A DNA stretch of 21,729 bases from CAZQIC01 sp964593555 (GTDB lineage Bacteria > Bacteroidota > Bacteroidia > JAFLBG01), in assembly GCA_964593555.1 (NCBI GenBank), contig CAZQIC010000078.1, positions 1 to 21,729 on the forward strand, in the 5' to 3' direction. Made by a program: the position numbers and the translations under genes. Numbering within the stretch: the first letter of the stretch is position 1; each line of letters starts with the position of its first letter. The notes under the pieces are model-generated. The model was not told the DNA's origin. It was given only the letters and a program-made list of their open reading frames with translations, and did not search any database. Positions 1 through 5,495 of the stretch are shown in pieces.

Positions 1-86
1 CAATCCTATGTTATTGATCTCTAAATATTTATACACTAACTTAATGACATTGCCCGGAGAGGTCGAACAACAATCCTTAAAATCTT

Positions 87-686
87 CTATCTCAAATCAG
101 AAGAGATCAGCGCAATAAATTCTTTTCGTGTAGAATCCTTTAAAAATTCTCCTGTGAATGCAGATGTAGTGGTAGTTGAATTTTGTTTTTCGATACCCCG
201 CATCTGCATACACAAGTGCGATGCTTCAATAACAACAGCAACACCTAAAGGCTTTAATGTTTCCTGGATACAATCGCGTATTTGATATGTCAATCTTTCC
301 TGCACCTGTAAACGTCTCGCAAATGCATCAACTATACGGGGAATTTTACTTAAGCCAACAATGTATCCATTAGGAATATATGCAATGTGTGCCTTACCAA
401 AAAAGGGAAGTAGGTGATGCTCGCATAGTGAATAAACTTCAATTTCTTTTACAATTACCATTTGCTGGTAAGGATCTTTAAACATTGCCGATTTTAAAAT
501 ATCTGCAGGGTTGATACAACTACCACTCGTAAGAAACTGCATTGCTTTTGAAGCACGCTCAGGTGTTTTCAGCAACCCTTCACGCGTAATATCTTCTCCT
601 ATAGAAACGATAATATCTTTATATCTATCTGCAACTTTTTGAGTAACCTCAGGATTATATTCTTCTGTTTTTTTGTAACTGCTCAT
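87..686 (-). CDS. folE: GTP cyclohydrolase I
   Basis: Cytoplasmic zinc enzyme that converts GTP to 7,8-dihydroneopterin triphosphate, the entry step for folate, tetrahydropterins and preQ0/queuosine. The 199-aa protein has the usual bacterial length. The family signature is intact: CEHHLLPFFGKAH at 88-100 gives zinc ligands C88 and H91 with catalytic H90, and the third zinc ligand C159 lies in SHLCMQMRG. The conserved segment QNSTTTTSAFTGEF follows at 169-181. The start is an ATG and no competing start fits the alignment to the family better. The next gene upstream on the same strand is a PTPS/QueD homologue that uses the FolE product, but about 200 bp of palindromic DNA separates them, so co-transcription is uncertain. 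I saw no TAnnTTTG box directly upstream. Confidence 0.97.
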   Translation of the reverse strand: MSSYKKTEEYNPEVTQKVADRYKDIIVSIGEDITREGLLKTPERASKAMQFLTSGSCINPADILKSAMFKDPYQQMVIVKEIEVYSLCEHHLLPFFGKAHIAYIPNGYIVGLSKIPRIVDAFARRLQVQERLTYQIRDCIQETLKPLGVAVVIEASHLCMQMRGIEKQNSTTTTSAFTGEFLKDSTRKEFIALISSDLR

Positions 687-726
687 ACTTTTTTTATTTC
701 AAGAACTTATTTAAAGTAGAATATTT

Positions 727-846
727 CGGCTAAAGCCGTTTATTAAGTTTACTTTATTTGCCACGACCTTGCGCCACCGCTAAAGCTGAGGCGGCACACG
801 GTAAGGTCGTGGCTATTTAATACATACTATTTTGGCTTTAGCCAAA
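727..846. repeat. Intergenic cluster of REP-like palindromes
   Basis: This stretch fills most of the folE-PTPS gap. It holds three nested or adjacent palindromes: CGGCT-AA-AGCCG at 727-738; an 11-bp perfect inverted repeat GCCACGACCTT / AAGGTCGTGGC at 760-770 and 803-813, enclosing an inner imperfect hairpin around GCCACCGC / GCGGCA; and TTTGGCT-TT-AGCCAAA at 831-846. The two outer palindromes share the core GGCTAAAGCC in opposite orientations, so the unit looks like a REP doublet (BIME-like) flanking a larger hairpin. I remember similar GGCTAAAGCC and GCCACGACC words from intergenic regions of other Bacteroidota, but that is memory and not a search. There is no coding potential and no clean terminator T-tract. 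Confidence 0.75.
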
Positions 847-894
847 CCAAAACTAATCCTGTTATTTGTTTCAATTTTTGGCAACCTCTATTAA

Positions 895-1311
895 TTATTT
901 TTCTCCAAAATATTCCACAAAATTATTTTCGGTCTCGTGCAAACGAACACTATGCAATGTTGCACCAATATTTTTTAACGGGTTTTCTAATTCATTCCAT
1001 ATCGCCATAGAAACACATTCTGTGGATGTCATTAAGCCTTTCAAAAAATCTACATCTAGATTCATATTTTTATGATCAAGCTTATCAATTATTAACGTTT
1101 TTAAAAGTGCACTCAGATCTTTTAAGTTTACAAAATACCCGGTTTTAGGATTTACTTTTCCTTTTACGGTAATATACAATTCGTAATTATGTCCATGCCA
1201 GTTCGGGTTAGCGCATTTACCAAATACTTCCTTGTTTTTTTCCTCGCTCCACTCTTCCCTGAAAAGTTTGTGAGCTGCATTAAAGCGTTCCCGACGAGTT
1301 ATGTAAATCAT
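895..1311 (-). CDS. queD: 6-pyruvoyl-tetrahydropterin synthase / 6-carboxytetrahydropterin synthase (PTPS/QueD) family protein
   Basis: Acts on 7,8-dihydroneopterin triphosphate, the FolE product. It makes either 6-carboxytetrahydropterin (queuosine route) or 6-pyruvoyltetrahydropterin (biopterin route). The 138-aa protein shows the family zinc ligands H14, H39 and H41, catalytic C33, the LDHKNMN motif with H80, and the substrate-anchoring glutamate E126 in HETENN. The spacing C-x5-HGHNY is that of the eukaryote-like PTPS group. As I recall, E. coli QueD has the shorter C-x3-HGH, so the QueD name is a family label and the product is not settled by sequence. The gene is divergent from mqnB across only 46 bp, and a perfect -7 box lies just upstream of its ATG. 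Confidence 0.88.
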   Translation of the reverse strand: MIYITRRERFNAAHKLFREEWSEEKNKEVFGKCANPNWHGHNYELYITVKGKVNPKTGYFVNLKDLSALLKTLIIDKLDHKNMNLDVDFLKGLMTSTECVSMAIWNELENPLKNIGATLHSVRLHETENNFVEYFGEK

Positions 1312-1325
1312 TATAATATTTTATA

Positions 1326-1333
1326 CAAATATA
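1326..1333 (-). promoter_or_regulatory. Bacteroidota -7 box (TATATTTG) for the PTPS/queD gene
   Basis: Read on the minus strand the sequence is TATATTTG, a perfect match to the Bacteroidota TAnnTTTG -7 consensus. A TTTT about 21 bp upstream is a weak -33 candidate. Transcription would start around 1320, giving a leader of under about 10 nt before the ATG at 1311. The box lies 4 bp from the divergent box for mqnB. Confidence 0.5.
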
Positions 1334-1337
1334 GTGG

Positions 1338-1345
1338 TAAATTTG
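1338..1345 (+). promoter_or_regulatory. Bacteroidota -7 box (TAAATTTG) for mqnBD
   Basis: TAAATTTG matches TAnnTTTG perfectly and sits 12 bp before the ATG at 1358, predicting a leader of about 6-8 nt. No good TTTG -33 element is present. If it is real, an upstream in-frame GTG at 1334 cannot be the mqnB start, because it would lie upstream of the transcript. Confidence 0.45.
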
Positions 1346-1357
1346 GGTATTCTTAAA

Positions 1358-1999
1358 ATGAACATTTTAATTGTAGCCGCCACCAAAGAAGAAGTTTTAC
1401 CCTTACTGGGCAAATATTCTTTTCAAAAAATCGAAAACATTTATTCTTACCACGACATTGATGTTTTAATAGCCGGTGTAGGAATGGTCGCAATTGCTTT
1501 TGCCATGGGAAAAAATTTACACAAAAAATACGATCTCGTTTTGAATGCCGGGATTGCAGGAAGTTTTAATAAAACAATACAAATTGGCGATGTAGTAAAT
1601 GTAACCGAAGATATATTTTCTGAATTGGGGGCTGAGGATGGAGAAGAATTTTTAAGTATTGAGGAGATGGGACTGGGAGGAAGTTCGAAGTTCGAAGTTC
1701 GAAGTTCGAAGTTCGAAAATAGTATTTTGGATCTGTTGCCAAAAGTAAAAGCGATTACGGTAAATACAGTTCATGGCAATGATGTTTCAATTAAAAAAAT
1801 TACTGAAAGATTAAACTCCGATGTTGAAACAATGGAAGGCGCAGCATTTATGTATGCCTGCGAAAAAATAAATGTGCCACATGTACAAATAAGAGCCATT
1901 TCAAATTATGTAGAGAAAAGAGATAAAAGCAAATGGAATATTCCGCTGGCGATCACCAATCTGAATAACACATTGATCCAATTCATTGAATCGTTATGA
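1358..1999 (+). CDS. mqnB: Futalosine hydrolase (alternative menaquinone pathway)
   Basis: Nucleoside-phosphorylase-fold hydrolase that removes hypoxanthine from futalosine to give dehypoxanthine futalosine in cytoplasmic menaquinone synthesis. With the ATG at 1358 it is 213 aa and begins MNILIVAATKEE, the expected first strand. A GTG at 1334 is in frame, but it adds a non-family extension and overlaps a putative -7 box. Visible motifs are the glycine-rich NAGIAGSF (about 63-70), VETMEGAAF (about 152-160) for ribose/base binding, and RAISNYVEKRD near the C-terminus. Residues 109-120 (SSKFEVR followed by SSKFE) are encoded by five perfect 7-bp repeats and look like an insertion in a loop. The stop overlaps the mqnD start by ATGA, so the pair is translationally coupled and the neighbour supports the function. 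Confidence 0.9.
   Translation: MNILIVAATKEEVLPLLGKYSFQKIENIYSYHDIDVLIAGVGMVAIAFAMGKNLHKKYDLVLNAGIAGSFNKTIQIGDVVNVTEDIFSELGAEDGEEFLSIEEMGLGGSSKFEVRSSKFENSILDLLPKVKAITVNTVHGNDVSIKKITERLNSDVETMEGAAFMYACEKINVPHVQIRAISNYVEKRDKSKWNIPLAITNLNNTLIQFIESL
1683..1717 (+). repeat. Five tandem GTTCGAA heptamers inside mqnB
   Basis: GTTCGAA is repeated five times without error. Each unit contains the palindrome TTCGAA. Three units (21 bp) equal seven codons, so the tract keeps frame periodically and reads S-S-K-F-E-V-R. Confidence 0.97.
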
Positions 2000-2835
2000 G
2001 TGAAAAACTAACATTAGGATTTTCTCCCTGCCCTAATGATTGTTTCATATTCGATGCCATGATCCATGGAAAAATTGATACGGAAGGATTAGCCTTTGAC
2101 GTGGTCATGGACGATGTGGAATCGCTCAACAAAAAAGCGTTTGAAAACAAAATAAATATCACCAAACTTAGTTATCATGCTTATGCTTACCTCACAGATG
2201 AGTATATCTTGCTTGATGCTGGAAGTGCGCTGGGGAAAGGGTGCGGACCGCTGGTAGTTGAAAGTTCAAAGTTCAAAGTTCAAAGTTGGGATAACGACAC
2301 TAAAGTTGCAATTCCTGGCAAACTGACGACTGCTAATTTTTTATTCAGCCTTGCTTACCCTCAATGCGGCAATAAAACCGAAATGGTTTTTTCTAAAATT
2401 GAAGATGCAGTACTGAATGGAGATGCTGACGTGGGGGTAATCATTCACGAAAATCGTTTTACCTACGAACAAAAAGGATTAAAAAAAATAATTGACCTTG
2501 GGGAATTTTGGGAAGAAAAAACAAAATTACCAATACCACTGGGAGGTATTGTGATACAAAGAAATTTACCGGATGAAATAAAACAAAAGGTAAATCGAAT
2601 TATCAGAAAGAGTGTTGAATACGCTTTTGCAAATCCGAAATCGAGCTTGCCTTTTGTAAAACAACATGCACAGGAAATGAGTGAAGAGGTGATGTACAAA
2701 CATATTGATCTTTACGTTAATAATTACTCTATTGACTTAGGCACAGAGGGAAAAGCAGCTATCAACAGGTTTTTTGAAGAAGCAGAGAAATTAAAGATTG
2801 TAACGATAAAGAATAAATCTATATTTTTAGGATAA
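1996..2835 (+). CDS. mqnD: 1,4-dihydroxy-6-naphthoate synthase (alternative menaquinone pathway)
   Basis: Late-acting enzyme of the futalosine route. It converts cyclic dehypoxanthine futalosine to 1,4-dihydroxy-6-naphthoate. The fold resembles periplasmic binding proteins, but there is no signal peptide and the enzyme is cytoplasmic. The 279-aa length is normal for the family. Diagnostic segments are LGFSPCPNDCFIFDAM (about 7-22), ALGKGCGPLVV (about 78-88), KVAIPGKLTTANFLFSL (about 103-119), the conserved IHENRFTY (about 151-158) and LPIPLGGIVI. Residues 89-97 (ESSKFKVQS) are written by 7-bp repeats and fall in the loop between GPLVV and the AIPGKLTT strand. The ATG overlaps the mqnB stop. 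mqnA, mqnC and mqnE are not in this window. Confidence 0.93.
   Translation: MSEKLTLGFSPCPNDCFIFDAMIHGKIDTEGLAFDVVMDDVESLNKKAFENKINITKLSYHAYAYLTDEYILLDAGSALGKGCGPLVVESSKFKVQSWDNDTKVAIPGKLTTANFLFSLAYPQCGNKTEMVFSKIEDAVLNGDADVGVIIHENRFTYEQKGLKKIIDLGEFWEEKTKLPIPLGGIVIQRNLPDEIKQKVNRIIRKSVEYAFANPKSSLPFVKQHAQEMSEEVMYKHIDLYVNNYSIDLGTEGKAAINRFFEEAEKLKIVTIKNKSIFLG
2257..2284 (+). repeat. Tandem GTTCAAA heptamers inside mqnD
   Basis: One degenerate unit (GTTGAAA) is followed by three perfect GTTCAAA units and a trailing GTT. The repeat differs by one base from the GTTCGAA unit in mqnB and is read in the same frame, giving S-S-K-F-K-V-Q. Confidence 0.95.
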
Positions 2836-2848
2836 TATTTTGTTCTTT

Positions 2849-2930
2849 CATCTCAAGGTTCTCGACAAGCTCGAACTGACAAACTTCTTCAATCTCGCTC
2901 TAGCGTTGTCACATCGAGCCTGTTGAGATG
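2849..2930. repeat. Imperfect inverted repeat between mqnD and hldD (REP- or MITE-like)
   Basis: Three pairs of matching blocks face each other: CATCTCAA (2849-2856) with TTGAGATG (2923-2930); ACAAGCTCGA (2865-2874) with TCGAGCCTGT (2914-2923, one mismatch); and TGACAA (2877-2882) with TTGTCA (2906-2911). The left arm carries about 8 extra bases. It could fold into one long stem in RNA or DNA. No open reading frame and no strong T-tract follow, so it is described as a dispersed palindromic element and not as a terminator. Confidence 0.65.
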
Positions 2931-2975
2931 CAAAGGGAAAACGTGAAAGGTAAAAGAATTAGAGAATAGATAATT

Positions 2976-3941
2976 ATGATCATAGTAACAGGAGCAGCAG
3001 GTTTTATCGGAAGTTGTTTAGTGGGCAAACTAAACATGGAAGGATTTTATGACATTATTGTTGTCGATGATTTTTCAGATAAAACAAAAAATAAAAATCT
3101 AGAGGGTAAAAAATATTCTCAAAAAATTCATCGTGATGAATTTGCTGCGTGGCTGAAAGAAAATCACCGATTTACACAATTTGTTTTTCATATTGGAGCT
3201 CGCACGGATACAACTGAGTTTAACAAATCTATATTCGACAAACTAAACCTTAACTACAGCAAAGAGATCTGGAACATTTGTGTTGAATTTGGTTTACCCT
3301 TAGTTTATGCATCATCGGCAGCAACGTACGGCCTGGGAGAACATAGCTATATGGATAACCACGATACCATTCAGCGATTAAAACCACTCAACCCTTACGG
3401 TGAATCAAAAAATGAATTTGACAAATGGGTTTTGCAACAGGAGCGCAAACCTTATTTCTGGGCTGGATTAAAATTTTTTAATGTGTACGGGCCAAACGAA
3501 TTTCATAAAAACAGAATGGCTTCTGTTGTTTTTCATGCTTACAACCAGATACAGGAAAAAGAACGTATGAAATTATTTCGCTCTCACGATAGGAGATTTA
3601 ACGACGGCGAACAACTCCGTGACTTTGTTTATGTGAAGGATGTGGTGGAAGTTTGTTATTTTTTATTAAGACACCGCAAAGATTCAGCTATTTATAATTT
3701 AGGAACAGGAAAAGCGCGCACTTTTAAAGACCTTGCTAACGCTACATTCGAGGCCTTGTATAAAACACCGAATATTGAATATATTGACACACCGGAAGAC
3801 ATTCGTAACAGGTACCAGTATTTTACAGAAGCGAATATGAATAAATTACGTTCGATTGGCTACACCAATGCATTTTATTCTTTGGAAGAAGGGATAACTG
3901 ATTATGTACAGAATTATTTATTAAACAAGGAATATTATTAA
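2976..3941 (+). CDS. hldD: ADP-L-glycero-D-manno-heptose 6-epimerase
   Basis: Extended short-chain dehydrogenase that epimerises ADP-D-glycero-D-manno-heptose to the L-glycero form for the LPS inner core, in the cytoplasm. The 321-aa length fits the family. Residues 6-12 give the NAD(P)-binding GAAGFIG, followed by IIVVDDFSD at 27-35 as in HldD. The catalytic set is the serine region ASSAATYG (112-119) with Y141 and K145 in YGESK, plus K178 in the HldD-specific KNRMASV segment. The QLRDFVYVKDV block (213-223) is also typical. It stands alone after the palindromic gap and ends at a hairpin terminator shared with the convergent small gene. Other heptose-pathway genes are not nearby. Confidence 0.94.
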   Translation: MIIVTGAAGFIGSCLVGKLNMEGFYDIIVVDDFSDKTKNKNLEGKKYSQKIHRDEFAAWLKENHRFTQFVFHIGARTDTTEFNKSIFDKLNLNYSKEIWNICVEFGLPLVYASSAATYGLGEHSYMDNHDTIQRLKPLNPYGESKNEFDKWVLQQERKPYFWAGLKFFNVYGPNEFHKNRMASVVFHAYNQIQEKERMKLFRSHDRRFNDGEQLRDFVYVKDVVEVCYFLLRHRKDSAIYNLGTGKARTFKDLANATFEALYKTPNIEYIDTPEDIRNRYQYFTEANMNKLRSIGYTNAFYSLEEGITDYVQNYLLNKEYY

Positions 3942-3958
3942 TAAAATTTCTTAAAAAA

Positions 3959-3998
3959 TTAACTCCGTTAAATTTCAGAAGAAACTTAACGGAGTTAA
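3959..3998. terminator. Bidirectional hairpin terminator between hldD and the RiPP-like gene
   Basis: A 13-bp perfect stem (3959-3971 with 3986-3998) encloses a 14-nt loop. On the minus strand a T-rich run follows at once (AATTTTTTAAG), so it best fits termination of the small minus-strand gene. hldD ends 17 bp before it, so it can also stop hldD transcripts, although the plus-strand T-tract is weak. Confidence 0.75.
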
Positions 3999-4010
3999 AA
4001 GTATTTACCC

Positions 4011-4232
4011 CTACGGCCCAACAGGTAATGGACATTGCATTCCAGTAGCCGGAACTATACAAATTATAAACGTACCATAATAACAGTTGTTATTCGGGTA
4101 CGTTGCGCCATTATTTGGAATTACATCTCTGTTTGCACCTCCATCAACAGTTCTTTTATCTTCCGAAGATAAATTTGTCACAAAACTTTGAATTGAAATT
4201 TGCTCAAGGCTGATTTTTGTTTGATTTTTCAT
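4011..4232 (-). CDS. Putative two-glycine leader RiPP precursor (pinensin/class I lanthipeptide-like)
   Basis: A 73-aa peptide starting at the ATG at 4232. Eleven further in-frame codons upstream look untranslated. The first 32 residues form a charged leader with the pattern KISLEQISIQSFVTNL and end in the double glycine TVDGG, which is typical of Bacteroidota peptides exported by C39 peptidase transporters. I recall the 'xSLxxLxVxSFVTxL' leader pattern from the pinensin family of lanthipeptides. The remaining 41-residue core has no serine and exactly three Thr and three Cys in strict alternation (core positions T12, C18, T22, C26, T31, C35), as expected for three dehydrobutyrine-cysteine rings. 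No LanB, LanC, peptidase or transporter gene lies nearby, so maturation would need enzymes encoded elsewhere. It could instead be an unmodified GG peptide. The terminator at 3959-3998 follows. Confidence 0.65.
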   Translation of the reverse strand: MKNQTKISLEQISIQSFVTNLSSEDKRTVDGGANRDVIPNNGATYPNNNCYYGTFIICIVPATGMQCPLPVGP

Positions 4233-4352
4233 GTTTTTATCAGGGTTTATTTTATCGTTATACAATAATACCCCGTGACCAGTTTCCTATCCAGCCACAC
4301 CTTATCCATTATCAAAATTCTGACACAATTTCCCCTGAACAATGAGAAAAGA

Positions 4353-5429
4353 TCATTTTATAATTTTCACCTCTACCCTCCTGTTTAACTTTTTATCTTG
4401 AGCGGTCTCATTTTTTATGAGAGGTCTCGTATCTCCATATCCTTTATAACTTACTCTTTCCGGCTTAATACCCGACTTAACAATATATTCGGTAACAGCT
4501 TTAGCTCTTTTATCCGAAAGATTCATATTATAATCATAACTCCCGTCACTATCAGTATGACCCATTACCTCAATCTTCATTTTATTATTTTCCTTCAGTA
4601 ATTTTATAAGCTTATCCAATTCTTTATTTGAAGCCAGAAGTAAATTCGCCTTATCATATTCAAAACAAATATTATTAAGTACAACCAGGTTATTTTCAGT
4701 TTTTTTCTTTTTTGGCGGAACGGGGACAGTACTCACATTATCAATATAGTAATACGCTGTTGGAGTATCTCCAAATATTTTTGCTTTTACAGAAACTCTT
4801 TTTGTGTCTGCATGTTCATTAAAATTTCCGATCACGACATATTTTTCTCCTCCTGATGCTGTATATTTCTCCTCTATAAGCGTCCAATCAGTTTTATCAA
4901 GGTATTTACTTTTATTATTAACCACTTGTGGATGAATATCAGTAATAGTTGTGGTAATTGGGTAAAATTTTTGATCCTTAGTAAAACAAAATCCCAATTC
5001 TGAAATTGCGAATTCACACGTTTTACCCAATGAGACATACATAGAAACGGTATACTCCTGCCCTTTTATCAGTGGTTCTATCAAAGTGCCTATAATATAT
5101 TCCTTCCAGCTGCCATCAACCAAAATACCAACGTAGCCATTGCCTTCGAAGGGCATTTGGTACCCCATTGTATTCTCAGGAACTCCATAATGCGAACAAG
5201 AATGCCAATAATCAGGCGTCGCCCTGTTTGCACGGCCCCAGCCAACTGCTTTATACATTTCATCTACTACTCTTCCGTCCATTCTGCATGAGGAGTCCGT
5301 GCTTTGCCAATTACAGGGGCATCCAGAAAAATATTCAAATCCAGCATTAGATATAAGATTTTGTGAGAATGAAATAATTTCAATAGAACAAAAAAATAGA
5401 ATTATAAAAAAATAAACTTTTGATATCAT
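4353..5429 (-). CDS. OmpA-family protein with N-terminal lectin-like domain
   Basis: A 358-aa exported protein and last gene of the T9SS-linked operon. Residues 1-22 form a signal peptide with no lipobox cysteine. Residues 24-233 match a domain I remember from many Bacteroidota OmpA proteins (NLxxNxxFE start, a PDYWHSCS motif, Gxxxx-GI, then alternating beta strands), probably a carbohydrate-binding-like jelly roll. It is cysteine-rich near its start (C37, C39, C48, C78). A KKKK linker leads to the OmpA C-terminal domain (254-358) with HTDSDG, peptidoglycan-contacting D293 and R308, and the closing NRRVEV. Anchoring the outer-membrane complex to peptidoglycan is the likely role. A 66-bp gap with a hairpin separates it from the PorP/SprF gene, so partial uncoupling is possible. 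Confidence 0.88.
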   Translation of the reverse strand: MISKVYFFIILFFCSIEIISFSQNLISNAGFEYFSGCPCNWQSTDSSCRMDGRVVDEMYKAVGWGRANRATPDYWHSCSHYGVPENTMGYQMPFEGNGYVGILVDGSWKEYIIGTLIEPLIKGQEYTVSMYVSLGKTCEFAISELGFCFTKDQKFYPITTTITDIHPQVVNNKSKYLDKTDWTLIEEKYTASGGEKYVVIGNFNEHADTKRVSVKAKIFGDTPTAYYYIDNVSTVPVPPKKKKTENNLVVLNNICFEYDKANLLLASNKELDKLIKLLKENNKMKIEVMGHTDSDGSYDYNMNLSDKRAKAVTEYIVKSGIKPERVSYKGYGDTRPLIKNETAQDKKLNRRVEVKIIK

Positions 5430-5436
5430 ATAAATA

Positions 5437-5455
5437 GCGGATCATCTCTATCCGC
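5437..5455 (-). promoter_or_regulatory. Hairpin just upstream of the OmpA-family start codon
   Basis: GCGGAT / ATCCGC forms a 6-bp perfect stem with a 7-nt loop. It ends 7 nt before the ATG on the minus strand. No T-tract follows, so it does not look like a terminator. It could tune translation or RNA stability between the porP-like and ompA-like cistrons. Confidence 0.35.
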
Positions 5456-5495
5456 ATATTCATAATGCAAATAAGATCAAAAAGTCACAGGAAAT

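Noticed and set aside
1..86. A minus-strand frame running off the window edge (DCCSTSPGNVIKLVYKYL...) downstream of folE
   Set aside because: It is only about 25 codons long, has no plausible start codon before the edge, and matches no family I know. It could be the beginning of a gene cut by the window, but it cannot be supported.
866..1075. Small plus-strand open frame opposite the PTPS gene
   Set aside because: It is fully explained as the antisense of the PTPS coding sequence and shows no recognisable protein features.
1334..1357. GTG at 1334 as the mqnB start
   Set aside because: The extra eight residues are not expected for the family, which begins at MNILIVAATKE, and the GTG lies upstream of a putative -7 box.
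1683..2284. The heptamer arrays as a CRISPR-like or direct-repeat array
   Set aside because: The units are contiguous 7-mers without spacers and lie inside coding frames. They are short tandem repeats.
4263..4270. TATTATTG on the minus strand as the promoter of the RiPP-like gene
   Set aside because: It has one mismatch to TAnnTTTG and no -33 partner at the right distance, which is too weak to list as a feature in A/T-rich DNA.
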